Shown: piece after piece, positions 51,061 to 60,021 of the stretch
How positions within the stretch are numbered: position 1 is the first letter of the stretch
Layout of the letters: each line of letters opens with the position of its first letter
Assembly: GCF_001187845.1 (NCBI RefSeq)
Contig: NZ_CP012160.1
Span: 2,790,001 to 2,854,000, forward strand
Source of the DNA: Octadecabacter temperatus
GTDB taxonomy: Bacteria > Pseudomonadota > Alphaproteobacteria > Rhodobacterales > Rhodobacteraceae
Direction: 5' to 3'
Length of the DNA stretch: 64,000 nucleotides
The notes under the pieces: model-generated
What the model saw: the letters and a program-made list of their open reading frames with translations, nothing else
Databases searched by the model: none
What the model was told of the DNA's origin: nothing
Made by a program: the position numbers and the translations under genes

Positions 51061-52017
51061 TCAAAGGAGCAGCGCAACGGCGAAAAATGGCAAGGGAATG
51101 AGGCCTGCATCGCGGTTCGACCGAAAAAGTTTGAGAAGCATGTCGCCATCATCAGCATCAAAGCTGCGTTGTTGCCAAGCAAGGTGCCAACCCATCGCCC
51201 ACGGCCCACCCAAGGCAACAACAAGCACCAAGACATTTGAAATTCCTGCGAGGATTACGGCCAATCCGAGCAAACACACGGTTGCGACCATGAAATAGCG
51301 CAACCAGATCGGCGTTGCGTCCCCAAACAGGCGCGCCGTTGATTTAACGCCAATCAGTGCATCATCTTCGGCGTCTTGGTGCGCATAGATGGTGTCATAG
51401 AACAACGTCCAAGCAATGCCTGCAGCGTATAGCGCCACGGCTGGCCACCCAAGAGAGCCGGTATGCGCCGTCCACGCCAAGAGCGCGCCCCAGTTGAAGG
51501 CCAAACCAAGAAACACCTGCGGCCACCACGTAAAGCGTTTGGCAAACGGGTAGATCGCAACAGGAAGCAATGCGGCAATTCCCAACAGGATGGCGTTGGT
51601 ATTGAAGGTCAGCAGAATCAAAAGCGAGATGAAAGATTGCAGTGCCATCCAAACAAGCGCCTTTCGCACACCCACCTGACCAGACGGGATTGGCCGGTTC
51701 GCGGTCCGTTCAACTTTTCCATCAATATCGCGGTCCGTGATGTCATTCCACGTACAGCCCGCGCCGCGCATTAAAAATGCACCTATTGCGCAGCCGATCG
51801 CGATCCACAGATCAAACCAGCTTGCGCGGCCTGTGTGCAGCATTGCCAACAGCAATCCCCACCAACAGGGCAACAATAATAGCCACGTACCAACGGGGCG
51901 ATCTGCCCTAGAAAGCCGTAAAAACGGACGCGCCCGAGCGGGCGCATAGCTGTCCACCCAGTTGCCTGTCACAGCATCGGCAATTTCAACCTCTGGCGTC
52001 CGATCTTTCTCGGTCAT
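51061..52017 (-). CDS. ubiA: 4-hydroxybenzoate polyprenyltransferase UbiA
   Basis: UbiA prenylates 4-hydroxybenzoate in ubiquinone synthesis. The 318-residue protein has about eight membrane helices and both Asp-rich motifs: NDITDRDIDGKVERTANRP near 90-108 and DTIYAHQDAEDDALIG near 215-230. The ATG at 52017 follows AGGGGTGAACAT; a longer open frame runs through the opposite gene. It is back to back with rsmE. Together with COQ9 in this window it serves the quinone pathway, although the two are far apart. Confidence 0.94.
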   Translation of the reverse strand: MTEKDRTPEVEIADAVTGNWVDSYAPARARPFLRLSRADRPVGTWLLLLPCWWGLLLAMLHTGRASWFDLWIAIGCAIGAFLMRGAGCTWNDITDRDIDGKVERTANRPIPSGQVGVRKALVWMALQSFISLLILLTFNTNAILLGIAALLPVAIYPFAKRFTWWPQVFLGLAFNWGALLAWTAHTGSLGWPAVALYAAGIAWTLFYDTIYAHQDAEDDALIGVKSTARLFGDATPIWLRYFMVATVCLLGLAVILAGISNVLVLVVALGGPWAMGWHLAWQQRSFDADDGDMLLKLFRSNRDAGLIPLPFFAVALLL

Positions 52018-52029
52018 ATGTTCACCCCT

Positions 52030-52749
52030 ATGGCACGTATTCGACTCCACATAGACCATCCTTTGAACCCTTCCGAAAGGGTCCCACTGTCGCGGGAACA
52101 GGCGCACTACCTTTTCGGGGTCATGCGTTTGGACGTTGGCGCCGAGGTGTTGCTGTTTAACGGGCAAGATGGCGAGTGGCGTGCGCAGGTCATCGCAGCC
52201 ACAAAAAAGGGCGGTGTGTTGGAATGCGCTGAGCAAACCAAACCTTTGCAGATGCCCCCCGATGTTTGGCTGGTGTTTGCGCCAATCAAAAAGGACCGCA
52301 CATCCTTTATCGTCGAAAAGGCTGCAGAACTTGGGGCGGCAAAGATCATTCCGATGCAGACCGAGTACACGCAATCCGCCAATCGCATTCGCCAAGACAA
52401 ACTGCAGGCCCACGCCCTAGAGGCCGCGGAGCAATGTGGTGGAACATACGTCCCTGAAGTGGCGGAGCTACAAAAGTTCGCCAAGCTTTTGGATGGTTGG
52501 GATGATACCCGCCGAATCTTGTTTTGCGATGAGGCGATGGTCGGGCAAGCCTTGGATCTGCCAAAAGACGCAGGACCGTGGGCGATTTTCATTGGCCCTG
52601 AAGGTGGATTTTCTGACAAAGAGCGTGACCGCTTGCGCGGCATGGCGCATGCCCATGCCATCAGCCTTGGTCCACGTATTTTACGTGCAGATACCGCTGC
52701 CGTCGCGGCGTTGACCCTTTGGCAACAGACATTAGGTGACTGGATATGA
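52030..52749 (+). CDS. rsmE: 16S rRNA (uracil-1498 N3)-methyltransferase RsmE
   Basis: The 239-residue SPOUT-class enzyme begins MARIRLHIDHPLNPS and has an N-terminal PUA-like part (LSREQAHYLFGVMRLDVGAEV). The C-terminal knot has blocks KKDRTSFIVEKAAELGAAKIIPM, AEQCGGTYVPEV, IFIGPEGGFSDKE and LGPRILRADTAAVAAL. I chose the ATG at 52030 for family fit; one at 52018 is possible, and neither has a clear ribosome site. The next gene overlaps by ATGA. Confidence 0.95.
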   Translation: MARIRLHIDHPLNPSERVPLSREQAHYLFGVMRLDVGAEVLLFNGQDGEWRAQVIAATKKGGVLECAEQTKPLQMPPDVWLVFAPIKKDRTSFIVEKAAELGAAKIIPMQTEYTQSANRIRQDKLQAHALEAAEQCGGTYVPEVAELQKFAKLLDGWDDTRRILFCDEAMVGQALDLPKDAGPWAIFIGPEGGFSDKERDRLRGMAHAHAISLGPRILRADTAAVAALTLWQQTLGDWI

Positions 52750-53255
52750 TCCGCCCTGAGGTCCGCGATGGGTTTTGGCGCTGGCGCGAGGTCATTGCGG
52801 CACTGTGTCTTGCCGGATTGGGTTTGTGGTGGGGCTTTGCATCATTTGGAATCGTGCAATGGCTCGGCTGGGGGCTCGCGGCGTTGGGTGTCGGGCTTGC
52901 GATTGCGGCAGGTCAAAAGGTGCGGTTTCGCCCACAAAGTGACGGCGCGGGTGTGGTGACGCTGGATGAACGCCGCGTGACCTACCTTGGCCCACTTGAT
53001 GGCGGGGTCGCGGACCTAGATCAAATAGTGCAACTCGATCTCACCCCTGCCCCTGCATGGCGAATTATTAATCGTGATGAGACGCATCTGGACATACCAA
53101 CAGATGCACTCGGCGTTGAGGCACTGTTTGATGTATTCGCAGCCCTCCCCGGCATGAAAACCGAATACATGCTGTCGCTATTGAACAACCCACGTACCGC
53201 ACAAATGACGATTTGGATGGCCCCAGATCACAAACCTTACAAGCTCGTGCATTGA
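52746..53255 (+). CDS. Conserved membrane protein after rsmE
   Basis: The 169-residue protein has two closely spaced N-terminal hydrophobic segments (about 16-55) and a soluble C-terminal domain of about 110 residues that looks PH-like in its strand pattern (VTLDERRVTYLGPLDGG, DLDQIVQLDLTP). I do not know a family name; it is typical of hypothetical genes coupled to rsmE in Rhodobacterales. ATGA overlap with rsmE fixes the start. Confidence 0.75.
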   Translation: MIRPEVRDGFWRWREVIAALCLAGLGLWWGFASFGIVQWLGWGLAALGVGLAIAAGQKVRFRPQSDGAGVVTLDERRVTYLGPLDGGVADLDQIVQLDLTPAPAWRIINRDETHLDIPTDALGVEALFDVFAALPGMKTEYMLSLLNNPRTAQMTIWMAPDHKPYKLVH

Positions 53256-53312
53256 CACGGGCTGACTGAACAGCCACGTCTAAATTCCCAACATGTAAAC
53301 GGAGCGCCTTTC

Positions 53313-54683
53313 ATGTCCATTCCTCAGTCCGGCGGCGGTCCAATTGAACGCCATGAACAACTCGCTGAATTTCTAGCCAAAGGGTGTCGCCCAAAGGCCG
53401 ATTGGCGCATTGGAACCGAGCATGAGAAGTTCGGATATTGCAAAGACACCCATAAGCCGCTTCCGTTTCATGGCGAACGCTCAATTGAAGCTGTCTTGTC
53501 TGGCTTGCGTGACCGTTACAACTGGGCCCCTGTAACCGAGGGCGGGTTCTTGATTGGTTTAGAAAAGGACGGCGCGAATGTTTCGCTGGAACCGGGCGGT
53601 GCATTGGAACTGTCAGGTGCGCCTGTTGAGACGATCCACCAGACCTGTGACGAGGTGAACAGCCACTTGGCAGAAGTTAAATCCATTGCGGATGAAATTG
53701 GCGTTGGGTTTATCGGCCTAGGAGCCGCGCCGGAATGGTCGCACGATGAAATGCCACTGATGCCCAAAGGCCGATACAAGCTGATGGACGCCTATATGGA
53801 TAAGGTAGGCACGTCGGGCAAAATGATGATGCGCCGGACTTGCACGGTTCAAGTGAACCTCGACTTTTCTTCTGAGCCGGACATGGTGCAAAAGATGCGT
53901 GTGGCCCTTGCGTTGCAGCCTGTTGCAACGGCGTTGTTTGCGAATTCTCCTTTCTTTGATGGTAAAGTAAACGATCACAAAAGCTGGCGCGCACGGATTT
54001 GGCGTCATCTTGATGATGCACGCACAGGGATGTTGCCGTTCGTATTCGAAGAAGGTTTCGGATTTGAGCGCTACGTTGAATATATGCTCGATGTGCCGAT
54101 GTATTTTGTCTACCGCGACGGCAAATATGTTGATGCGCTTGGCCAGTCGTTCCGCGATTTCCTGAAGGGACAGTTGCCCGCATTGCCCGGTGAAACACCG
54201 ACGTTATCGGACTGGGCTGACCACCTGACAACCGCCTTCCCCGAAGCACGCCTGAAGCAGTTCATCGAAATGCGCGGCGCAGATGGCGGCCCGTGGCGTC
54301 GCCTTTGTGCGTTGCCGGCGTTCTGGGTCGGCTTGACCTATGATCAGACCGCTTTGGATGCCGCTTGGGACCTTTGCAAAGACTGGGATGAGGAAACCCG
54401 CAACGCATGGCGCGTTGAGGCGTCGATCCACGGGTTGCAGGCCAAGGTGAACGGCCAATCCATGCATGACATCGCACGTGAATGCGTGAAGATCGCTGAA
54501 GTTGGCCTGAAAAACCGCGCGATGCCCGGTGCCGGTGGAATGGTGCCCGATGAGACCCATTTCCTGAATGCGCTGAAGGAATCCATCGAGACAGGAAAGA
54601 CACCTGCGGATGAATTGTTGGATGACTACAATGGCGCGTGGAATGGTGATCTAAGCAAAATTTACAGTGATTATTCGTACTAA
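53313..54683 (+). CDS. gshA: Glutamate--cysteine ligase, plant/alphaproteobacterial type
   Basis: This enzyme makes gamma-glutamylcysteine, the first step to glutathione. The 456-residue protein has WRIGTEHEKFGY near 32-43 and the ligand-binding GANVSLEPGGALELSGAP. It also carries RTCTVQVNLDFSSE and ALPAFWVGLTYDQTALDAAW, the class shared with plants. GGAGCGCCTTTC precedes the ATG. It is transcribed alone as far as I see and is convergent with plsY, 13 bases apart. Confidence 0.96.
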   Translation: MSIPQSGGGPIERHEQLAEFLAKGCRPKADWRIGTEHEKFGYCKDTHKPLPFHGERSIEAVLSGLRDRYNWAPVTEGGFLIGLEKDGANVSLEPGGALELSGAPVETIHQTCDEVNSHLAEVKSIADEIGVGFIGLGAAPEWSHDEMPLMPKGRYKLMDAYMDKVGTSGKMMMRRTCTVQVNLDFSSEPDMVQKMRVALALQPVATALFANSPFFDGKVNDHKSWRARIWRHLDDARTGMLPFVFEEGFGFERYVEYMLDVPMYFVYRDGKYVDALGQSFRDFLKGQLPALPGETPTLSDWADHLTTAFPEARLKQFIEMRGADGGPWRRLCALPAFWVGLTYDQTALDAAWDLCKDWDEETRNAWRVEASIHGLQAKVNGQSMHDIARECVKIAEVGLKNRAMPGAGGMVPDETHFLNALKESIETGKTPADELLDDYNGAWNGDLSKIYSDYSY

Positions 54684-54696
54684 GGGTCTGTTTAGC

Positions 54697-55308
54697 TTAA
54701 GCGGACTTCTGGCCGATTTTGCTTTCTTCGCCTGCAAAGAGCCTGCGGATGTTTCCGGCATGACGCCAAAATATCAGCGCGGTCAGGAACGAGCATAAGA
54801 TGAATATGCTCGGGGTCCCGAGAACGATTGCCCAAACCATCGTTGAAACCGCTGCAACCAGTGCCGCGAGTGAGGAAAATCGGAATGCAGCTGCTGTCAC
54901 CAACCATGTAAGGCAGGCTGCAATGCCGACAGGCCAAGCAAGCGCGTAGAGCAGGCCGAGGAATGTGGCGACGCCTTTGCCACCGCGAAATTTCAGCCAA
55001 ACCGGAAAACAGTGTCCAAGCATCACGAAGAACGCCGCGACTTGTGCCGCGTCAAATGCCGCGAATTTTCGGGCGAGCAAAACAACGACAGCGCCTTTGC
55101 CTGCGTCCAACAGCAACGTCAGGATCGCGGCCTTCTTAGACCCTGTGCGCAACACATTGGTCGCGCCGATGTTGCCGGACCCGATGTCGCGCAAATTGCC
55201 CAACCCCATGACCCGCGCAAGGATCAATCCAAACGGGATCGAACCGATGAAGTAGGCGATTGCGGCCCACAGCAGCAAAACTGACCCTGCGCTTTCGAGA
55301 TTAGGCAT
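54697..55308 (-). CDS. plsY: Acyl-phosphate glycerol-3-phosphate acyltransferase PlsY
   Basis: PlsY acylates glycerol-3-phosphate from acyl-phosphate. The 203-residue membrane protein has five helices and the conserved motifs: GSIPFGLILARVMGLGNLRDIGSGNIGATNVLRTG order near 22-56, then HCFPVWLKFRGGKGVATFLG near 98-117. The third region (APSIF/GTPSIFIL) lies near the end. Its start overlaps the end of the dihydroorotase-like gene by eight bases. With plsC at 37958 the window holds two steps of phosphatidic acid synthesis. Confidence 0.95.
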   Translation of the reverse strand: MPNLESAGSVLLLWAAIAYFIGSIPFGLILARVMGLGNLRDIGSGNIGATNVLRTGSKKAAILTLLLDAGKGAVVVLLARKFAAFDAAQVAAFFVMLGHCFPVWLKFRGGKGVATFLGLLYALAWPVGIAACLTWLVTAAAFRFSSLAALVAAVSTMVWAIVLGTPSIFILCSFLTALIFWRHAGNIRRLFAGEESKIGQKSA

Positions 55309-56569
55309 TGGCCAAGCTTTCTGTTTTGTTCACACCACCAACATAAGTCGCGATTACTTTGCCTTGCAAAATCGCCTCGTCGAAAGGGGTGTTCTTTGAT
55401 TTTGAGAGCAACTTGGAACGGTCGAGCTTCCAGCTCACGTCGGGGTCAAACAGAACCAGATCGGCAGGTGCGCCGACGGATAGACGCCCACATGCCAGCC
55501 CCAAACGGTTAGCGGGGTTCAACGCAAGGGCGCGGAACAGGTGCGGCAAATCGATGTGACCTGCATGAACCAATCGCAATGCGGCGGGCAGCAAGGTTTC
55601 GAGGGCAACCGCACCGGATGCGGCTTCTTCAAACGGCAGGCGTTTGGATTCTTCGTCCTGTGGCGTGTGCATCGAACTGATGATGTCGATTAAACCAGTA
55701 GCGACGGCCTCGACCACAGCCAGACGGTCATCCTCGGAACGCAACGGCGGTTTAAGTTTGAAGAACGTGCGGTAATCGGCGACGTCCATTTCGTTCAGCG
55801 TCAGGTGGTGGATGCCCACACCTGCGGTGATGTTCAGCCCGTTCGCCTTGGCACGTTCCAATGCAGGAAGTGCGCGGGCAGTCGTGATTTGATCAACGTG
55901 ATAGGCGGCGCCCGTCATCTCAAGCAGGGCAATATCGCGGTCTAGCCCCATACGTTCTGCCATTGGCGAAACGCCCGACAATCCACGCAGTGTGGCGAAT
56001 TTTCCGGAGGTAACAGAGCCACCGGCGGACAGGCCCGGTTCTTGGACGTGGCCGATAACGAGCGCGCCGAGGGAATGGGCATAGGTCAACACGCGGCTGA
56101 AAACTTTGGTATTCGTGACGACACGGTCGCAATCGGTGAAAGCCGCAGCACCTGCGTCCATCAAGAATCCGATCTCGGTCATTTCCTTGCCATCGCGCCC
56201 TTTGGTCAGGGCGGCCATTGGCAGGACGTTCACCGCTGCATCGATGCTGGCGCGACGTTCTACGAATTCCAGTGTTTCGGGCGTATCAATCGCAGGGCTG
56301 GTATCGGGACGGGTAACGATTGTTGTGATGCCACCTGCGACGGCGGCGCGGCCAGCAGAGGCAAAGCTTTCTTTATGACGCTCACCAGGTTCAGAGACCT
56401 TCACGCCGATGTCGACAATACCGGGTGCGAGGCATTTACCGCCACAGTCGATCACCTCGTCTGCCTTGCAGGTTTCAACGATAACCCCGTCCGCGACGAA
56501 CAAATCGCCAAGGGTTTCGGTTCCTGTTTCAGGATCAATCAGGCGGGCGTTCTTAAAGTGCGTGTTCAT
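55301..56569 (-). CDS. pyrC: Dihydroorotase-like protein, catalytic residues missing (PyrC' type)
   Basis: The 422-residue protein has the amidohydrolase fold of type I dihydroorotase, but the metal site is gone. The usual HxH after the APG strand reads Gly-Val-Lys (APGIVDIGVKVSEPGE, about 55-57), and the usual TDHAPH block reads SMHTPQ, losing the catalytic Asp. In Pseudomonas an inactive homologue of this kind is a structural partner of aspartate transcarbamoylase, and here pyrB is three genes upstream. A true dihydroorotase should exist elsewhere. AAGGGATGCT precedes the ATG. Confidence 0.9.
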   Translation of the reverse strand: MNTHFKNARLIDPETGTETLGDLFVADGVIVETCKADEVIDCGGKCLAPGIVDIGVKVSEPGERHKESFASAGRAAVAGGITTIVTRPDTSPAIDTPETLEFVERRASIDAAVNVLPMAALTKGRDGKEMTEIGFLMDAGAAAFTDCDRVVTNTKVFSRVLTYAHSLGALVIGHVQEPGLSAGGSVTSGKFATLRGLSGVSPMAERMGLDRDIALLEMTGAAYHVDQITTARALPALERAKANGLNITAGVGIHHLTLNEMDVADYRTFFKLKPPLRSEDDRLAVVEAVATGLIDIISSMHTPQDEESKRLPFEEAASGAVALETLLPAALRLVHAGHIDLPHLFRALALNPANRLGLACGRLSVGAPADLVLFDPDVSWKLDRSKLLSKSKNTPFDEAILQGKVIATYVGGVNKTESLANA

Positions 56570-56620
56570 AGCATCCCTTTTGACCGTCGCTTTGCGGTGC
56601 GTAAACAATTTTAGCTAACA

Positions 56621-57136
56621 TCATCCACCAACCTTGATCATGACCCAAACCAACAAACCCATCACCAGCAACGCAATCGTCGCGATACGGCCCGACATCG
56701 CGGCATCAGAGGGTTTCTTTTTAGTCGGTGGCGTCAATATGCCTTCGGCGCTTTCGGTTTTGATGGGCGGAGCAAATCCACCAACCTTACTGGGTTCCCA
56801 TAACGTCGCAACGAGCCGCGCGGCGCTGTCGGTTTTCAGTGTCACAGGCCGATCAAGAAACGCGGATGAACGAACAATAAAGACATGCCCCGTCAACCCG
56901 TCCAGTTCAGTAACTTTGTCCAAGGCTGCCGCATCAATTTCGTAAGCAACGGACAGAAAGCTGCGCAGCGGCATGTCGCCCAAATCGGCCAGAACCACAT
57001 GCTGGACGTCTTCGGCATTCAGTCCCGTAACACCGATTGCAGATTGAAATTGGAAAATCGGGCCGTCGTCACTTGGCGGATCAAAGTGGAACACCCTGAC
57101 ACAACCGATTTCATTCTCACCAACTGTGTTGTTCAT
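56621..57136 (-). CDS. Tail-anchored hypothetical protein in the pyrB operon
   Basis: The 171-residue protein is soluble for about 145 residues and ends in a single hydrophobic helix (IATIALLVMGLLVWVMIKVGG), i.e. a C-terminal anchor. A Lys/Pro-rich stretch precedes the helix (TPPTKKKPS). No family recognised. The ATG at 57136 overlaps the PH-protein stop (ATGA) with GGCAGGGGGCAGC upstream. Conserved presence between pyrB and the dihydroorotase-like gene would imply a linked role, which I cannot test. Confidence 0.7.
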   Translation of the reverse strand: MNNTVGENEIGCVRVFHFDPPSDDGPIFQFQSAIGVTGLNAEDVQHVVLADLGDMPLRSFLSVAYEIDAAALDKVTELDGLTGHVFIVRSSAFLDRPVTLKTDSAARLVATLWEPSKVGGFAPPIKTESAEGILTPPTKKKPSDAAMSGRIATIALLVMGLLVWVMIKVGG

Positions 57137-57552
57137 GCTGCCCCCTGCCGCGCCGTTTCGATCAGTTGACGCAAAGCGCCACGATCTTTCGCGTAGTATA
57201 GCTTGGTTTTCTGGCCGCTGTCTTTGTGGTGCAGTCGCACTGCATTGCCAAAGGTATCTGTCTTGGCGATATCGCCCAGCGCGATTTCCTCGTCGCTTTG
57301 CAGCAATACCCGCTGGTTCGTGATCCACGCGGCGTATTTGCCCAAATTGAAACGTTCTTGCATCAGCAAAAGACAGGTCACGAACATCGGCGCGACGCCC
57401 CAAAGCGTGTCGGGAAACTGCATGAGGATCACAACGGTTGGAAGGATCGTAATTGCCAACATCAAAAGCGCTGTACGCTTGAACGCCCCAAGGTTCGGGA
57501 CGTGTTGGTGAAGAACTTCCTCGCCCTCAGCCAGTTGCGGCGCTGTCTTCAC
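57133..57552 (-). CDS. PH domain (YdbS-like) membrane protein
   Basis: The 139-residue protein has two hydrophobic segments (about 26-45 and 50-64) followed by a bacterial PH domain beginning near [34 protein letters not shown]. This is the bPH2/YdbS layout. ATGA overlaps connect it to pyrB upstream and to the tail-anchored protein downstream. Function unknown; location at the inner membrane is inferred. Confidence 0.82.
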   Translation of the reverse strand: MKTAPQLAEGEEVLHQHVPNLGAFKRTALLMLAITILPTVVILMQFPDTLWGVAPMFVTCLLLMQERFNLGKYAAWITNQRVLLQSDEEIALGDIAKTDTFGNAVRLHHKDSGQKTKLYYAKDRGALRQLIETARQGAA

Positions 57553-58511
57553 ACCATCACCCCAGCTGCTTTTGCGCCCCGTTTCGCGCGTAGGTTCTGG
57601 GCCAAAAGGTCCATCGCGGCCATACGCACAGCGACGCCCATTTCGACCTGTTCTTGGATCACGCTGCGGTTGATGTCGTCGGCAATGGTGCCGTCAATTT
57701 CAACGCCGCGGTTCATTGGGCCGGGGTGCATGACGATCGCATCGTCTTTGGCATAGCTGAGCTTTTCAGCATCCAAACCATAGCGGTGGAAATATTCGCG
57801 TTCAGACGGGATGAACCCGCCATCCATGCGTTCCTTCTGTAGGCGCAGCATCATCACGACATCGACGTCTTTGAGGCCTTCGCGCATGTCGTGGAACACT
57901 TCGACACCGAATTCTTCGACACCGGATGGCAGCAACGTTGGTGGGCCAACCAAGCGCACGCGGTTTTCCATTTTTCCAAGCAACATAATGTTTGATCGCG
58001 CCACACGGCTATGCGCCACATCGCCACAAATCGCGATCGACAGGCGATGCAAACGGCCCTTCGCGCGGCGGATTGTCAGCGCATCAAGTAAGGCCTGCGT
58101 TGGGTGTTCGTGGCGGCCGTCGCCCGCATTCAGCACAGCACAGTTCACCTTTTGCGCCAACAGATCGACAGCACCTGAATTAGGGTGACGCACGACCAGC
58201 AAATCAGGGTGCATCGCGTTCAGCGTCAACGCGGTATCAATCAGCGTCTCGCCCTTTTTGATGGAACTGGCTTGCATCGCCATGTTCATCACATCTGCGC
58301 CAAGGCGTTTGCCGGCAATTTCGAAACTCGCCTGTGTGCGGGTCGAGTTTTCGAAAAACATGTTGATTTGGGTCAACCCCTCGAGAACGTTTCGATGGGC
58401 GCGACCCTTGCGGTTATCTTCGGCGTATTTGTCCGCCAAATCCAACAATGTGGTGATTTCAGTAGGGTGGAGGTGCTCTATGCCAAGCAGGTGCGGCGCG
58501 CGAAATGTCAT
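57549..58511 (-). CDS. pyrB: Aspartate carbamoyltransferase catalytic subunit
   Basis: PyrB joins carbamoyl phosphate and aspartate, the committed step of pyrimidine synthesis. The 320-residue protein has the carbamoyl-phosphate signature [20 protein letters not shown] near 52-71, the [12 protein letters not shown] block, [17 protein letters not shown] and a C-terminal [30 protein letters not shown] precedes the ATG. It heads the unit pyrB, PH protein, tail-anchored protein, pyrC', plsY. No pyrI regulatory subunit is present, in line with the PyrC'-dependent class. Confidence 0.97.
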   Translation of the reverse strand: MTFRAPHLLGIEHLHPTEITTLLDLADKYAEDNRKGRAHRNVLEGLTQINMFFENSTRTQASFEIAGKRLGADVMNMAMQASSIKKGETLIDTALTLNAMHPDLLVVRHPNSGAVDLLAQKVNCAVLNAGDGRHEHPTQALLDALTIRRAKGRLHRLSIAICGDVAHSRVARSNIMLLGKMENRVRLVGPPTLLPSGVEEFGVEVFHDMREGLKDVDVVMMLRLQKERMDGGFIPSEREYFHRYGLDAEKLSYAKDDAIVMHPGPMNRGVEIDGTIADDINRSVIQEQVEMGVAVRMAAMDLLAQNLRAKRGAKAAGVMV

Positions 58512-58607
58512 GGGACCTCCGATTTGACTGCGCCGCTTATATGGGCGGTTGGGCGTGTCGGCAAGATCAGCGCGTGATCTCATGATTTGCACAGGCTAAG
58601 GTGGCGC

Positions 58608-59390
58608 ATGGAATCAGGGATCGAATATTGGACCGCGAAGGCGCTGCTTGATTGGCAGGTCGAGATGGGCGTGGATGAGGCGATTGGCGATGAGCCGATT
58701 GACCGCTACGCGCTTGAGGTTTCCAAACCTAAGCCGAAAGTTGCGGCATTGCCTGACACGGCACCGCCAGTGCCGCCCGCGCCACCTGAAATCGACCACA
58801 ACGCACTGGCCCGTGAAAGTGCAAGCGCCGCGCAGGATCTTGCAGGTCTAAAGGCCGCAATGGCCGCGTTTGAAGGCTGCGCGTTGAAAGAAGCTGCGCG
58901 CAATCTGGTGTTCTCGGGTGGCGAAGCGGGTGCGCCTGTCATGATCATATCGGATGCACCGGACCGCGAAGATGACCGCGCTGGTGAAATGTTCGCAGGG
59001 CGTGCCGGTATCCTTCTTGATAAAATGCTTGCCGCCATCGGGCTGGGACGCAGCGGAGATGCGCCTGTGTATATGGCCCCCGTTATTCCATGGAACCCCC
59101 CGCAAAACCGCGACCCGAACGCTGCGGAACTGGCGATGATGCAGCCGTTCCTTGAGCGCCATATCGAGTTAGCCGCGCCAAAAGTTATAATTCTCATGGG
59201 CAATGGCCCCTGCCATGCCCTCATTAAGAAAAGCGGCATGACACGATTGCGTGGCGGATGGACCGAGGCCGCGGGCCTGCCTGCCATTCCGATGTTCGCG
59301 CCAGCCTATTTGCTGACCAACCCAGCGGCGAAACGGGATGCTTGGGCGGACCTGTTGTCCCTCAAAGCGCGTTTGAAAGACCTGACATGA
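58608..59390 (+). CDS. Uracil-DNA glycosylase family 4-like protein, key residues altered
   Basis: The 260-residue protein aligns by eye to family 4/5 uracil-DNA glycosylases over its last 170 residues, after a Pro-rich linker (about 40-65). It retains FEGCALKEAARNLVFSGG, the EDDRAGEMFAGRAGILLDKML block and PAAKRDAWADLLSLKARL. However, three of the four iron-sulfur cysteines are absent, motif A reads SDAPD instead of GEAPG, and the usual His of HPAYLL is Ala (MFAPAYLL). Activity is therefore doubtful. AAGGTGGCGC precedes the ATG. moaB overlaps its stop. Confidence 0.85.
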   Translation: MESGIEYWTAKALLDWQVEMGVDEAIGDEPIDRYALEVSKPKPKVAALPDTAPPVPPAPPEIDHNALARESASAAQDLAGLKAAMAAFEGCALKEAARNLVFSGGEAGAPVMIISDAPDREDDRAGEMFAGRAGILLDKMLAAIGLGRSGDAPVYMAPVIPWNPPQNRDPNAAELAMMQPFLERHIELAAPKVIILMGNGPCHALIKKSGMTRLRGGWTEAAGLPAIPMFAPAYLLTNPAAKRDAWADLLSLKARLKDLT

Positions 59391-59926
59391 GCCTTGATGA
59401 AACCCGTACATTTATCCCCGTTCGCATCGCCATCCTAAGCGTAAGCGATACGCGCGGTATTGAAGATGACCGATCAGGGCAAACCTTGGTCGATAGACTG
59501 GAAAAGGCGGGCCATATCCTAGCGGATCGCAATATCCTGCGCGACGAGCGTGCTGAAATCGCGGACCAGTTGCGCGCTTGGTGTGCTGATCCTGAGATTG
59601 ACGTGATCCTGAGCACGGGCGGCACGGGCTTAACGGGGCGCGATGTAACCGTCGAAGCACACCGCGATGTCTATGAAAAAGAGATCGACGCCTTCGGAAC
59701 CGTATTCACAATTGTCTCTATGCAGAAAATAGGCACAAGTGCCGTGCAAAGCCGCGCAACGGGTGGCGTGGCGAATGGAACCTATCTTTTCGCGCTGCCC
59801 GGTAGCACAGGTGCCTGCAAGGATGCTTGGGACGAAATTTTAGTTAAGCAGCTCGATTATCGGCACAGCCCATGCAATTTTGTCGAAATACTTCCGAGAT
59901 TAGACGAACATCAGCGACGGAAATAA
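59387..59926 (+). CDS. moaB: Molybdenum cofactor biosynthesis protein MoaB
   Basis: The 179-residue protein has the MoaB/MogA fold: VRIAILSVSDTRGIEDDRSGQTLVDRLEKAGH order near 12-43, the STGGTGLTGRDVTVEA active-site loop and the ALPGSTGACKDAWDEIL segment. It adenylylates molybdopterin before metal insertion, or is a paralogue of that enzyme. The ATG overlaps the preceding stop (ATGA), which fixes the start. Coupling to the glycosylase-like gene is common in alphaproteobacteria. Confidence 0.94.
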   Translation: MSLDETRTFIPVRIAILSVSDTRGIEDDRSGQTLVDRLEKAGHILADRNILRDERAEIADQLRAWCADPEIDVILSTGGTGLTGRDVTVEAHRDVYEKEIDAFGTVFTIVSMQKIGTSAVQSRATGGVANGTYLFALPGSTGACKDAWDEILVKQLDYRHSPCNFVEILPRLDEHQRRK

Positions 59927-60021
59927 CAATCCCGTGCGTATTACCCCAGCGTGACGCCATTTGGCTTGGCCCTACATCGTCATGCGCTACGTTGGTATTC
60001 AATCGATAAAAGGCCTAAGAC

